Origin: Termitomyces sp. T153
Taxonomy: Eukaryota; Basidiomycota; Agaricomycetes; Agaricales; Lyophyllaceae
Direction: 5' to 3'
Assembly (NCBI GenBank): GCA_018296165.2
Contig: JACKQL020000010.1
Location: 1,326,630 to 1,390,629 of the forward strand
DNA length: 64,000 nucleotides
The notes under the pieces were generated by a model. It had not been told where the DNA came from, made no database searches, and saw only the letters and a list, made by a program, of their open reading frames with translations. Below, one piece after another: positions 1 to 12,440 of this stretch; within the stretch, counting starts at the first letter, position 1, and each line of letters opens with the position of its first letter. The position numbers and the translations under genes are program-made.

Positions 1-1677
1 CGGGGTTGGGAGGTGTGTTGTTGGTGGTATTGCTGAGTTTCCACGGATGCGGATAAGGAAGTGGAACCGTTTGTTAACAATGGAGCAGGAGCATATGTTG
101 CAAGCTGTTGTGAGATGTTGAGTAGGGGTTCGGGAGAAGAAGGGAGCGCTGACCTCACGGTCCCATGCTTTACAGATCCTGTCGAAGACGTTCTTGACGG
201 ACTCGACTTCCTCGTCGAGGTACTCGTCCATGTTGCTCTCGAACATCTGATATCTGCTTCCGGTAAGAGGAATTAGCTTGTGGTGCGGATACCACTTACA
301 CGACGTCCTCGGCTTTCGTAGTTGTAATGATGTCTTCTGGTTTTGCGACATCCTTGTCACGAGCTCGAGCTTGTGCTACGCGTAATAGGGCATCAACCAT
401 ACGCCAAGCTTCTTTGAACGAGGCGGCAGTTGCTTGGAGGAAAATGGAGGAGTTTGTAACGGCGCGTGCTTGCGTCAAGAGTGTCGTTATATATTCTGCG
501 ACCTTTACATAATTAACAGAAGACTGATAGTAGGTGGGCAAAAGACGCACCACATCATTAGCGACGCGTTCTGCAAATGATACTAGTACCTGAGCGGCTG
601 GCGGAAACACACGAACGGCACGCAACCCATGTTCCTGGATAGCCTTCAAAACACTTCCCATGAACTCGTCCATCGGGTCAAAGTCCAACGTGCCATCAGT
701 CCTAGTAAATTACTTGAATTTAAACGCGTGCAGAGCCGTACAACGTACGTGAAATTAGCCAATGGGTCCCACTGACCCTGTACATAAAAAATCTCGCGCT
801 TCTCAGCCCACATCTTGCCCATTTCCCATTCCGTTGGATTCCCAGTCCACACCTCCCAGCTAGACTCGGCAGCCTCACGCATGCCCTCTTCGTCCCCGCG
901 TCCATCTGCACTGTCGAATGCTGCGAGAAGCCCCGCGTCAAATCGATCCATCGCGGTCTGCAGAGCCTGCCGAAGAGTAGACCATGATCGGAGGGGCTGG
1001 ACAGCTGGCGAGAGAAATAGGGCAAGGAGGTGTAAGGCTTTGGCGCGTGTTCGTAGTGGGAGGCCGTCGGTTTGATTTTGCGGAGTCGGCGATGCGAGAG
1101 GGCTGTGTGGAGACACAAAGAAGGTGGAGAGGGTTGACAGGATTAGATGAGGAGCTGTTGAGCCCAATGCCAGTGCAAGAGGCTTCAACAGATTGTGTAC
1201 TCGGATATATGTCGTTCGTTTTGTGGGTGCTGTTGAAAACGACAGCGAAAGTGGAGGCGGCATCCCAAACCCAACAACAGGTTCTGCCGTTGCAAAGTCG
1301 CCAAAATCATCGTCATTGGACACGACAGTCGTGGCTGATTGTATCGAACGCGTCGCTCCGAGCTGGACCTTTTGTGCATTTTCAAGAGTGTCGAGCACGA
1401 CTCCAAGACCGTGTTTCTCTATACCCAACGCTGACCATCTAATATCCCAGAATTTATCCTCCTTCACTAAGGAATTGAGTGCCCTGGAGGACCTTGCATA
1501 GGCTGGAACATCAGCGATCGGAAGAAAAAAGAGAATGAGGTGGTGCAAGTCTGGTGGTAATCGTCCAATGAGGGCTGGCGTGGGTGGGTTCTTCGAAGCA
1601 ACCGTTCCACCGCGAAGAAGTCGAGCACCAGAGGAGGCGTAGAGGCGGACGGGCTCGAGAGTCGCGAACTTGTCCAT
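1..1677 (-). CDS. rcy1: Recyclin-1 (Rcy1/Pof6-like) F-box protein, 3' part outside window
   Basis: Model complement(join(<1..104,154..253,300..701,749..1677)), with introns of 49, 46 and 47 nt and consistent phases. Residues about 35-85 form an F-box (LPPDLHHLILFFLPIADVPA, then a conserved W). The second exon has the recyclin/Sec10-like block with ITTLLTQAR and FLQATAASFKEAWRMVD, and the third begins with MFESNMDEYLDEEVE. Recyclins are F-box proteins that bind Skp1 and act in endosome-to-plasma-membrane recycling in yeasts; that role is family knowledge, not seen here. The start at 1677 (MDKFATLEPVRLY) is preferred. The same frame stays open a little upstream (EWFTALLAVSNDEGR) but reaches a stop without an ATG, so a further 5' exon is possible. 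The fourth exon is low-complexity (Thr/Ser/Gln) and runs off the left edge. Confidence 0.82.
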
Positions 1678-1742
1678 GCGGCCTTCGTCGTTGGAAACAG
1701 CGAGCAGCGCAGTAAACCATTCTGATCCCTGTTGGCAGTCAT

Positions 1743-3212
1743 GTGATCGACCAGTTATGAACGATCAGGGTCGTGACGTTGACAGGCAAACGCTGTCATC
1801 AATTGACTCTTGAGCACAAAAGTCGAGATTCTTCAACATTTGAAGACAGAGCTCGAGAATAATCGGTCAGTCAAATTCGAATCTGAATCCTGATCTCAAG
1901 GTATGTTAGCTCAAAGTCTCCGAAGGGTAGAATAGAGCAAGTACACGAGCCTGAGCTAGTCTTGTTGGGCACAGAGAACTGCTTTCCACCTGTCTCACAC
2001 CTTTCCATATACTGGTCATACTGTCTGCTCTCAAGACATCATATGTGCCTGAAAGCTCGAAGTCTATCACGAAGATCAAGCGTATGCGCCACGATCCAAG
2101 GCCTAGAACTAGTCTGCAGAGAATCATGCTACGAAGAGACGTGTTCATGACAGAGGTAAACTTAATGATCGACTTGGTAGTAACTAGAGACCTTGAAGAG
2201 TGTCCATGTTGAGAGCATAAACGAGATGTAGAATACACGCAAGTACAATTGTTAGGTCATGAATTTGTTCCTTAGAGAAACAAACCAAAGACGCGTCGTG
2301 TGCCAGAAGCGATGGTCATGTGTTACCACTCATGTCAATCCCTGTATGGAAAAGTCATTGTGTGGGCTGAGAAGCGAAATGTGTATTATCGAAAAGCCTC
2401 GGATTGATACATGTAAGAAATGACGGGTGTAAGTCGTACGTATTGCTGACCTCGTGAGTGAAACTGCAACATGAACCTGAATACACGATTGACAACAAAT
2501 CGAATGAGACTTCTCAGGGAAATCCCCCCTCCCCGACACTAGTCCAACCTCATTCTCGCCACACTCGTTGACCAACCCCGCACGACTTTTGAAATTTTTT
2601 ATTTTTATTCTCTTAATAACTGCACTCGGTGCTAGACTCACCAGGCTACTGACATTTTTAGCTTTGGTAGGGACCACGGCCCAGTTGCTCGTCCCATACC
2701 CGCCAGGTATCCGTCAAAAGCACCTAGCCATGACACGATATCAGGTATTACCAGGGGGGCGTGATATAGCATATGAAAACGTCGACCCGTTCATTGTCCA
2801 CGTACGCGGGGGGTGGAGGAATTTGTGGCCTTGTAGTCGTCATCGCCTACCCATAGTTCCGTGTAGTGTAGGGGCCAAGCGCCTCATGTATGTAATTAAG
2901 AATAAGGAAAAAACGAGACCTCATCAAAGCTTCAAGCTTTGAAGAAGGGACGACAAGTAGTCTCTCATGATAAATGGGCAACGGAATACTGAAAGGACAG
3001 ATGCAGAAAATAGCAATTGTTTGGGGTGGCCGCGGCCGTCTGTCTGGGAAAATAAGATGTGATATATCCGGTGGCTCATAACAATGAACCCCCGCCAGGG
3101 TGGTCAAAATGGCCAAATTGCACACGTGAACCCAGTGGGCCACAAGTCGAGCAAGTGGAGAGGACTAATTTCCCTAAGCCATCTACCCTCTCATTTGTAT
3201 ACACCAAGTACG
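1743..3212. other. Intergenic, no supported gene
   Basis: Between the divergently transcribed recyclin and zinc-finger genes I see only short unsupported frames. None continues across plausible splice sites or resembles a family I know. The DNA should hold both promoters; no TATA box is convincing enough to mark. Confidence 0.6.
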
Positions 3213-4169
3213 ATGAGCCAACGAGAGATCGGTGCGTTAGCTTTGGAAACAACACCAGGTGCATTCAATATCACACCTCTTTCTTCCTTCCTAAACGAAC
3301 GCTCTTTAGAAATCAGCCACATCGATCATCCAGACACAAGGCAAGGATTTCAATTCGTCGTGATCGCACAGACTTACCTTTTCGTCATATCAGTGGCATT
3401 AAACAAAAGTTACGACCAAAGGCTACTACTGTTCTCATTGAATCTTCGCAGGTCAAGCGGCAGACCAGAGCCACCAACGCTGCCAAGTTAAATGACCGAC
3501 GCCGAAGAATAAGGCAAAGTGGCAAGAACAACATGGATCCATTAGCTCGAAAAGCCATCCTCTCTAACGACAAGTGGACCGTCAACGTTGAGGCATACCG
3601 TGTCGACTGTAAAGGTTGTGGAAAGACCATCAAACTCGACGTTCGATATGGAGAGTACTATCGCTCCAATTGGACCAAGCACCGAAATTCATGCAAGGTG
3701 ATTCTGGAGACTATGAAAAGAGAGGTGAGAACCGTCGCTTCGATCGAACGATCTGACAATGACATCTTTTCGCAGGTCGAGACAACAAGAACGGAGAATG
3801 ACGAGGATAACATGGAGGATTACTACATGGACGAAGACATGGACATAGACTCAGACAGCGAACAAGGTGTAATCAAGAATGAATGCTCATCAACCGTATT
3901 GCCCCTCCTTACTTGTAGGTTGTCCTTGCCGTCTGGGGAAACAAAGGCCTGATGCGTTTCTCTATGCAATGCAGATACCAGTCACGAGCCATCTTCCAAG
4001 GTTGAGAATCCTTTTTTTAAGGAAAGTACTATGGGTACTATGGGACACGTCCCTCCACGTCTCGCATACAAACTTGGGAGATATAACTCTGCTGTCGTGG
4101 TTATGCTGGACCAGTCCACCATCGAGTTGTTGCCATCATACCATGAGAATTGATGATGGCAGGTTATAG
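3213..4169 (+). CDS. C2HC zinc-finger family protein, copy 1
   Basis: Model join(3213..3231,3310..3340,3394..3724,3776..3866,3919..4169), 240 aa. Residues around 90-125 hold a finger of pattern C-x2-C-x20-H-x3-C: VDCKGCGKTIKLD followed by NWTKHRNSC. A basic stretch precedes it (KLNDRRRRIRQ) and a Met/Asp/Glu-rich acidic tail follows (DEDMDIDSDSE). The second intron uses a GC donor (GCAAGG at 3341). The fourth intron (3725..3775) is 51 nt and would stay open if retained. The same layout (19-nt first exon, about 30-nt second exon, long finger exon) recurs at 8866, so the two are paralogues. The last exon past about 3960 is the weakest part. I know no named domain that fits; the zinc ligands suggest nucleic-acid or protein binding, which is inference. 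Confidence 0.6.
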
Positions 4170-5082
4170 TGAGTCCAAGCCTTCTTGTGGGTCGTATTTT
4201 TCCTTGACCTGACCAGTAAAGGAAGAAAGACAAGTTTTGTATCGTTGTCACAGGCAAGTCAGAGAGTTATATCATAGCATGAGATCTAAAGTGAAGCTGT
4301 ACACAGTAGCCATGTTCACGGCTTACGGTTACCGTACAACAGCTACCGTGACCGTAATTGTCAAGGATCTGCCAGGAGAGCCTCCCAAGATGTACTATGT
4401 CATTATGAAATATCACGAATGACTATAAGAATTTACCTGAAACCCGCAGAGAATTCAGAGAACCAAGGATGTCCAGCTGTGGCGTCAAGGTAGGTCAAGA
4501 CATGCCTCTACATAAGAATCCAAACTCCGATCCGCATCATAATCTATTCCGGCGTGGATTGACCCCAATCGCAAACCGAATCCTGGTTTTTATTGCTATC
4601 ATTCAAATTTGGACTCTTCACATTAGCTGATGACATTTGCGTGAAAGTTACGCATTACCTCGCCACCACTTTTACCCAGAAATTACTCCTGATGTATTCG
4701 CCAGTAAACATATCGTTATTTTTCCGTGTGGAGCTCATCTCTAATCATATTCAGTCCTGATATGAAGTACAACAATAACAATGGTAGGTGAGTAGAATGA
4801 TTTGGCCACGGTCTCAAATCACTAAGTTCAATTTTACATCAAAGCTCGAAGGAAGCTAGGAGCGGCTTAGCTTAGGAAACTCTCGTCACCCATCAACAGA
4901 AAGAGGAGCTCATCAACCATTGTAGTTCTTCGTGCCACAGAACATGCAGGTGCCTGTGATATTAGTAGTCGTGACTATATATTATGATGATATTTTCCCC
5001 ATGACCCTGACATCAGTCTCGAGTGCACCAGATGAGTATGATGTAGACATTGAAGAAATCACAGTGATACGGCCTATGTGCC
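4170..5082. other. Intergenic, no supported gene
   Basis: Convergent spacer between the 3' ends of the finger gene and the kinase-like gene. Only short uninformative frames are present. Confidence 0.55.
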
Positions 5083-6352
5083 TCAAAAAGCGATCCATTG
5101 CGTTTCTTTTCCGCACCATCGCATCATGAAGCGGAAAGGAGGAGGGGTTTCTTTTCGCCATACACGACTGTTCAGCGACTTCTTTGGTATGCGATTAATC
5201 TGGTCCAAAGCATCACGTAGAGAAATACGATCATTGGGATTATGCCGTGTCATCGCAGTGGCTAGTTCTAACAAAGACTCTAGCCCATCATAATCCTACA
5301 GATACTCATGAGACATACATAATAAAGCACAAAAGCTATTTTCACCTTGATCAAGTTCATCAAAACATTTCCGAGCTGGTATATTTCCATTAGAAACGGA
5401 TTGTAAGGGTTCGGAGATTGAAATTCAGGCACAGTTTTGTCCTGACCATAGATTCCGATTCCTACCGGCTTGGTGATGTGGAGTGGAATCACATAGGAAT
5501 GGCCAAAGTCGATGAAGTAATATTTATTTGGCCTTACGGACCACCGAGTCTTCCATTCAAGCTTCTCATTGACTCCATCATGCGTCCATCTTCTGACAAA
5601 ATGAACTCCGCGTGGTATAACTTGCGTCATCTCCATCATTAGATTGAGTTGACAAACATCTCTATCAAATTCAAGAATCTCTTTTGGGAATAAGGATGCT
5701 CGATGGCGTACCCGTGTAGTATACGATGCTCCTGCATAAAGTCAAGACCCTGAATTATATTATATTCACAGCCATCTCAAAGGTTAATAGGAGTACCACA
5801 AACCTCTATATATTGAGAAAATGCCTCAGTGACTTCACCCAGACGTCTGAATGGTAGATGATTGAAATATATCAATTGAGGCATTACTAGAAGCGCAGTA
5901 GTGTCATCGTCTGGGAGGAGAAGTACATCCAGAATGGGTACAGTATGATTCCTTGGATCATGCTGTAGGTCTGGTGAATAAAGATATAGCGCAGTAGGAA
6001 TCTCGTTGGAGCTAGTTTGGACTATCTTGAGCACCACTTTAGCCTCATCACGAATATGGACGGCGTCGATAAGACCCTTGAAGTTCTGAATAGAAATAAA
6101 GATCGTCAGATACACGCATCCCGATAAGCTTGACATCAAGCATACATTGAGCATAAGGGAATCTTCAGGTTCCACGTCGACAGGCTGGTCAACAGGCCAT
6201 GAAGGTATCCAGTCGGGGTTGTACCGTGGACGAAGACGATAACCACGAGAGAGAAGAAACGGCTGATATTTGACCCAGACGAGTTCATTGGATCCGAGGG
6301 TAGGATCGCATATGTCTAGTCTGCCCAGAAACTCTTCCAGACTAGTCATCAT
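5083..6352 (-). CDS. Divergent fungal protein kinase-like protein
   Basis: Model complement(join(5083..5295,5346..5661,5712..5749,5804..6085,6146..6352)), 351 aa, all four introns 50-60 nt. Kinase landmarks by position: VVLK with the beta-3 lysine at residue 89; LLVMP in the hinge area; catalytic loop HGDVCQLN with D177 and N182; IDFG at 226-229; a C-lobe segment DRISLRDALDQI. The usual Arg of HRD is Gly here, restored across the 5662..5711 intron. No transmembrane or extra domain is visible, and the N-terminal 70 residues (PDWIPSWP block) are shared with a large mushroom-specific kinase-like family often annotated only as kinase-like. Catalytic Lys, Asp, Asn and DFG are all kept, so activity is possible; the substrate is unknown. 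Confidence 0.8.
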
Positions 6353-7190
6353 AATAGTAGAGGTTTGGAAGGGCTCGCAAGTTCTTCTTATCCGCTGAAA
6401 TTGGTGATTAGATAACTAATTCGGATCAATACTCGCTTAATCGGAAGTAAGATCTGATTTGGATCTGATACTGCTGGAATAAAAATACATAAATGATAGA
6501 TCCATCCTTTTAATTTATAAGGCTAGTGCCAACATCTCAGCAGCTCTAGTTCGGCATCTCTCCTGTGAAAGTGCAAAAACAAAGAGTTTCTCGTCAGATT
6601 TGGCAGTGAACACAATTTCTTTGATCCGTAAAGCCCTTGCTCGGAGATGAAAATATTGATACATCAGCACGGTGTGCGAAAAAAGGAGCATATTGTGACC
6701 TTACTGTAGCTCATGTACTGGTTTCAATTGAAGGCTCAAAACATGGTTCAGAATCTGATCCGTAAGTCACCGCCGACACAGAATGTTTACTCGATATGGA
6801 ACCACGAAAGTTCACAATTGCTTGTGGTTAGTCAGTTGCTACAGAATGGGAGCATAGAACAACAGACCTATTGTAGCCGTTTTCGTCTAACAAATTACAA
6901 TGAGCATAACAACCGTTCTACATGTTGAGATGGAAACTATGAAACTACAATCTCTGACAGCCATCGGGGCTTAGAGTTTGACAATTCAACTGGGTGAAAA
7001 ACGATCTACCCCTTTGCAAACTTCTTAGCTGCATGTGGAACAATTGGAATCTGATAAAAAGTCATTGAAAACAAGGGATACAAGGTAATCAACATCGCGT
7101 AACCTTCTATGTCAACTTCCTTCACAAATCCCGGCGGCTACAGGCAAAAAGAAGGTAAATGGATGATTTAAAAGCTGGCTTTACCCTTTG
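6353..7190. other. Intergenic, no supported gene
   Basis: AT-rich spacer that should hold the kinase promoter and the 5' end of the next gene. Between about 7000 and 7190 there are plausible splice signals (gtaatc..ctacag, gtaaatgg..cttcag), but I could not settle a start codon. Confidence 0.45.
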
Positions 7191-7965
7191 GGCTTTCCCC
7201 CATCTTCAGATACACCCTCTGAGTTCCCAATGTTTGAGCCCTATCTTCGTCAGTTATCTATCGGCTCCGCTGTTTCTAAAGAGGAGTTGAAGGAAAAAGT
7301 TATGACCTTGAAAGAGAGATCAATGTCCTGTGGCGTCTCCTTTCTGAATTTCACCCACTAGCATCGGAAATTCAAGATGGAATGAGGGTCACCATGAAGG
7401 AGTACGTTTACTTCATTTGAAGAGGCAATCAATAACTGATCTATTATCAACAGACTGTTTAAAAACATCAAGGAATTGCAACGTGTAACTAATAGTTTTT
7501 CTTCTAACTTTCAAGTGAATCTACCTGGAAACTGGATTATGCAATATCGTGTTTCATACTGGAGGAAGAAAGTGGAAAATGCCAAGAATGAACATCATGT
7601 ATGACATCGTACCAGACCTTTTTCCTAGTCCTCGATATTAATATTTACAGGCATTAACATCAGCTACGGGACTGGTTCGCGATATGCAAGGGATCTCCAC
7701 GCAAGTTCTACATGTGCATAATACGATAGCAGGGATCAACAGCTCCCACCAGATTCAAACGAGTGATAATACTATCATTCATGGGGCTGGGGGGTCCATC
7801 AGTACTCCTATATATACCTATCCATCCCAGCTTCAGCAGCCAGCATCATCACCTTATGGGTCTTCTTCAAATCGCAGGTATTTGCGTCATGTGGAATGGT
7901 CAAAGACAGGTTCCTATGAATCATGGCACACTGCTGCGTCAGGCGGTTTTTTTCATCAAGGTTGA
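7191..7965 (+). CDS. Unrecognised spliced gene, 5' end unresolved
   Basis: Three exon junctions join one continuous frame: a 5' exon ending at 7231, then 7282..7401, 7454..7598 and 7651..7965, with introns of 50, 52 and 52 nt of GT-AG type. The encoded part starts with a Pro/Ser-rich stretch, then helical sequence (SYDLEREINVLWRLLSEFHP, KELFKNIKELQRV), a segment with NWIMQYRVSYWRKKVENAK, and a Gly/Ser/Pro/Gln-rich tail. I do not recognise the family. A further intron 7880..7942 is possible in the tail. The case for a gene rests on three phase-compatible short introns and on composition. It could be a lineage-specific protein. Confidence 0.45.
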
Positions 7966-8865
7966 TTGCTCGTTACTCGTATGTGGACATCTGAACCACT
8001 GAACCACGATCAAAGCATGGAAACCAAAACAGACATCGACCATGTTACGTCTCTATGACCCATCTCTCTGACACCTACAGACCACTTAGTCCTGTTTAAC
8101 GGTTGAATAATACGTTATATCGTCCCGCATTGCGTTATTCTAGCAAATTAGACGTGTTTACGGTCTGATTATTACAATCTCTCGGTACATCGCCCATTCC
8201 AGTCACGGATATATACTAGTTATCATGGTCCGTGCTTCCAACTTAACTCTACGGGATCCATGATGCGTATATTATCATGGGCTCTAGCCTTCAACCAACC
8301 AACTTTCAGCCCTCATCACAGAGGGCACATGATGATCCACTGCTTGCTCACATGTGTCGACGCGTTTGAAGCATGAGCATCTCCAGTGAGCTAACAACAA
8401 TCAGGCGCACCTAACAGCTTTGAGCACTAGACTACACAGGACCCTTCTATAGGGACTGTGTAGGATTAAGATTCGTCACGTCATAGTATTGTCTAAGAGC
8501 AGGATCTCATGCAGAATTGACGATGGGAAGGAGATCGGTATCCAAAGCAGAGAATTATCCACATGTGCGATACATAGTAATGCCACTAGGATGATTATCA
8601 GGTGAGTATGGTGGGAACAGGCCTTAACAAAGCATTTCGGGGCCAGAGCACCGGATCTTTTGGGTGGACACTGGACACCCATTGTTTGACACCATTGACG
8701 CATCAACACCACTGTGCACCTCTGGCCAGATTATAGGTGTTTGTTGAAGAGTCTTGGTGCTTTGTTCGCCTTCGTCGATGACTACATGGCCTCACGAATA
8801 GCTATAAATTCAGCAGAGTCAAGCACTCGCTTGCGCCCTCATCTCTGACTCACGACCACTATACA
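7966..8865. other. Intergenic, no supported gene
   Basis: No frame here combines with splice signals. The segment just before 8866 should be the promoter of the finger gene; ctataaattc at 8811-8820 is a weak TATA-like candidate about 50 nt before the ATG. Confidence 0.45.
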
Positions 8866-9921
8866 ATGCCGGGGACCAGAATCAGTACGCACATTATCAA
8901 AGCCTCAGAGCATATTTTGAAGGCTGTTCTCCCTTACTTCCCCGCAGCTTCAGTTGTCACGACGCGAACCTTCAGGTACAGCAGCTCGCTCTTTGGGTCG
9001 TATGGATTGCTGACATGTATTTCCTAGGAACAGAAAGAATGGTGCTACACCAATCCAGCCTTCTGACCTCAAACAATGCGAAAAGGTGGCAGCAGCTGTC
9101 ACAAGGCACAACAAACAAACCCTTGCAAAAGCCAGACGCGTCAACGACACCGAGAATAAGATTAGACGAGCCAAACTCGAAGAAGACGACTGGACGATAA
9201 ACGTGAGACCACTGTTTGTCGACTGTCGCGGCTGCTACAAGACCATCAAGTTGGATGGGCGTAACCCAGATAGTTACTATCGAACGAACTGGATTAAACA
9301 TAAGAAAATATGCAGGAAGATTCTGGAGGCACAAAACCGGCAGGTTGGTAGCTTTGTTCGGTTCCATTGCACTTTTGCTCAGTATAACAGGATGTCTGCA
9401 CTTCTGAATTGATATCAGAGGATGTGACAGACAACGAAGTCTTGCCTCCTTCGACGGATCATCCCTGGAAGCCAACGTCGCACTGTCGTGACCAGCGCAT
9501 TGACTACCCGGCGTCGACGTTGAGGCCGGCAAAATGGACAGACGAAGAAAATGAGCCCGAGGATGGTGAGTATTTCCATGATTCTGTTGATCTTCCGATT
9601 TTCACTGAGCGACGTCTTTCAGAGCGTTATTTCTCTGACTCATCCGCCACCGAGTATTCTGGTAACACGCGAGAGTCCGACAGGAGTACGCTGGCCTATA
9701 TATCCCAGTTTAACACTCAAGCACATCCTCGTATGCATATGAGAACCGTGCTGTATGAGAACCATGCGGGGCCAGCCTACTCATTCCATTCTGAACGCAG
9801 TGTCATCTGTCAAAACAACATTGGTGCTTACAACTTTGGAGTTTACAACCGGATGCAGCAAAAGGAACGACACGCGGTAGAGTTCCTTACAAATTTATGG
9901 AAGTTGAGAGGCCAGACTTGA
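8866..9921 (+). CDS. C2HC zinc-finger family protein, copy 2
   Basis: Model join(8866..8884,8948..8975,9028..9343,9391..9921), 297 aa, introns 63, 52 and 47 nt. The finger reads VDCRGCYKTIKLD then NWIKHKKIC, pattern C-x2-C-x21-H-x3-C, preceded by a basic helix (TRHNKQTLAKARRVNDTENK). The C-terminal half is acidic and Ser/Tyr-rich with no known domain. A perfect optional intron (GTGAGT..TTTCAG, 9566..9622, 57 nt) lies in the last exon; removing it keeps the frame, so two isoforms of 297 and 278 aa are possible. Exon layout and finger match copy 1 at 3213, about 5.6 kb away on the same strand. Function unknown. Confidence 0.65.
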
Positions 9922-9928
9922 GCTTGGG

Positions 9929-10258
9929 TTGAAGTGTCATATGGATTCTAAGGGTGATAGAATGAAGGAAGTGTATCATATGGACTTTAAGAGTAATTTA
10001 AGAAAGGAAGTGTACCATATGGCCTTTGAGAGTAATAAGCGATTGTGTTTTAGCGGAGGGGAAGATGGGGTGCTGGTAGTAATCAAAGACAAATATCAGA
10101 CACAGCTTTTCCAATATTTTCGTACACAACTCCAAAATGAGAAAATGTTATTACCCTCTCTTGAGCTCGAGAAGATTATGCACAAGTGTCCCGAAAACCA
10201 TCGAAATTCTCAGATTACTTACATAATCAACCATATCTCGGGATTCTGGCAAGTTTGA
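9929..10258 (+). other. Open frame with three in-frame 13-residue tandem repeats
   Basis: DNA units of about 37-39 bp lie at 9931-9967, 9968-10006 and 10007-10039. They encode imperfect repeats of the type EVYHMDFKSNLRK, and the frame stays open to 10258. In this frame the first Met is at 9941. It starts only a few bases after the stop of the finger gene, so it may be a 3' UTR repeat, a remnant, or a small gene whose start was not resolved. Confidence 0.3.
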
Positions 10259-10979
10259 AGAAAATTTGATAACCTTGGTAAGGGAAGGAAGCTAATGCAA
10301 TCATGATGTCGGTTGCAACACGGTGGTGGGACTGGGACTAATTTCTCCGGTGTTAAACAAGTGTTAAGACGAGGAGATCACTCCGCCCGGCTTTATCCGA
10401 CATTCATCAGCATCCATGTATGGATGTACGCAATCTCTGACAAGTTTCCCAACCATAACTCGTAGGATTTCGGATACACCTTATCTAAAAAAACTTGTTT
10501 GTTGAGCAATCAAACATAGTCAATCTCTGTGTTCCTAGCGGAGAGTCGTCCCAGCCAAAATCTAGACAACGTTCGCGGAGGGAATATATATGCATTTTCA
10601 AGGCGGACATTGTATCTCGTGTGGGTCCGTTTGATTGTGGTTGTGCCAAGACAAAGTACTGGCTAACATATGGACATACATCGTGACAACTTGTGGGAAG
10701 CAGTTGACACATACATATGGTTACAACACAACGCATCACCGAGACTGACATCGTAACAATGTTCTTCTCGACCCGGCCTTGTTCTACAAATGGACCTCAT
10801 GTTTCTTACACTTACAACTTCCCTCCAATAAAGAGCTCGCTCATTGATCAAGTTCTCTAGAAATTTCTTGTCCGTCTATCTGTTCGATCAACTGTTCTCG
10901 AGTTTCTGCTGCAAGTTTCGCCCAAAACTTATCCTTTTATAACTCTCCTTATCTTCTTTCACGAGTCACGACTCCAATA
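10259..10979. promoter_or_regulatory. Upstream region of membrane-protein gene A
   Basis: No gene seen. Part of this DNA (around 10781, starting ttctacaaatggac) recurs upstream of gene B at about 14372, so the duplication that made the pair included promoter sequence. Confidence 0.4.
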
Positions 10980-12440
10980 ATGCCAACTTCAGCGGACATT
11001 TATCTGATGAAGATCGTTGGCTATAACATCTTGTTTCGTATAACTAAAACTGTTATCGAAACTTTTTTATATGGTCTGGAGCTTTGAATACCATCCCACA
11101 GTCGAAGCTGACGATTCCACGAAAGGAGCCTTCATGGTGATCTTCTTCGCAACAATCACGACAATGATGTACGTTATTGCCCAGACACTACCTGAATGAA
11201 TTTGATTTCTGACGCTTCTCCTCAGAAGACGAGGTTTGCAATCGTGGCCATCGATCATCATTTTTTCTATTACAATTGTCAACTTCGTTCTTGTTTCAAC
11301 CGTTTGGACCTGTCATGTGGTTCTCTTTGTCAGAACTGTTAAATATTGCCTCATGGATCAAACCGCCGCCACTTTCAACAGCAAGACAATGGCAGACCTC
11401 AACGAGTTATATTGGCGTTACGATATCGCTCTAACAGTTTTCGAGCAGCTTATGGTATGGACTCGTTAAGCGGTCCCAACTTCTGCTCAGCATCATTCTA
11501 GCTGACGTTGAGTGATTCCGTCGTAATCTGGAGGGCATGGGTCCTTGTTCCGAGAAGGTGGATCATGGCACCACCTATTCTCCTGGTAGTCGGAAGTACT
11601 GGTCAGTGATAAATCGCACTTGCAAGCTCGGGCTACTATCGATCACGTTTGTCACCCCAGCTTGCGCATTCGCTTATGTAGCGATCGAATCAACGAATTT
11701 TCGATGGTACATAGTGCACACGAACATCAAGCTGAGCCTGGTCGATCTCATGATGGATGCTTCGTTAGCCTTGTCATTCCTGGCCAACACTTGGACCACC
11801 CTCCTGATAACTCATACCTTGTGGTCTGTTCGATAATCTTCCTTCTGTATGCGCAATTGGTTTGAGCATTTGATTAGGTTGCACATGAGATTCTGGAAGA
11901 CACTCAAGCTCCACAAGAAGCCTCCCAAGGTGCTCAAAGTCCTCGTCATTCTCATCGATACCGGTCTTGCTTTCCTCTTACTTCAAGTATGCTTGAATTT
12001 CCAACTCAAAACGAAATGGCCTGGATTGATGTCGAGACCTAGGGATTGAACATCTTGTTCAGTTTCCTTCCTTTCAACCATTATACAGCCTTCGATTTCT
12101 TTCAGGCTGCTATCTTTGGTGCATATACACTACTAACAGTGAGTTGTGACGCATGATTGTACTCTGGCTCGTCATAAATTTTTTATAATAACAGGGAATG
12201 TACCCAACAGTCGTCATCTATCTTGTCAACCAGCAGCGTTGCCTTGTTGAAGTCTTTGTCCTCAGTGATCCCAAAGGCAACGGTACACCTGAACTTGAAG
12301 TAGCTTTCGATCGCACGATCACCATTGGCCCCCTTGCATTTGCACACCCAGATACATCAGTAGATGTCACGTCTCCAACGGATATATCGAATATGGACTT
12401 CACAGATACCGACGAAGGTAGTTGTCATCAATCTGGTTGA
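10980..12440 (+). CDS. Multispanning membrane protein, tandem paralogue A
   Basis: Model join(10980..11073,11126..11168,11226..11454,11502..11601,11661..11823,11878..11986,12043..12138,12195..12440), 359 aa, all junctions GT-AG and phase-consistent. Hydrophobic segments repeat along the protein: AFMVIFFATITTM, SIIIFSITIVNFVLVSTVW, PPILLVVGSTACAFAYVA, SLALSFLANTWTTLLITHTL, VLVILIDTGLAFLLL, and a last one before GMYPTVVIYLVNQQR. That fits about six or seven membrane spans. The motif DSVVIWRAWVLVP marks a mushroom-specific family of uncharacterised membrane proteins. The C-tail is hydrophilic and acidic. No receptor ligand or enzyme role can be inferred. A spliced continuation past 12440 is possible. 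Its neighbour at 14546 is a paralogue with the same intron positions. Confidence 0.78.

Noticed and set aside
7262..7400. Apparent frameshift in the A-run near 7294
   Set aside because: A 50-nt intron at 7232-7281 restores the frame without any indel.
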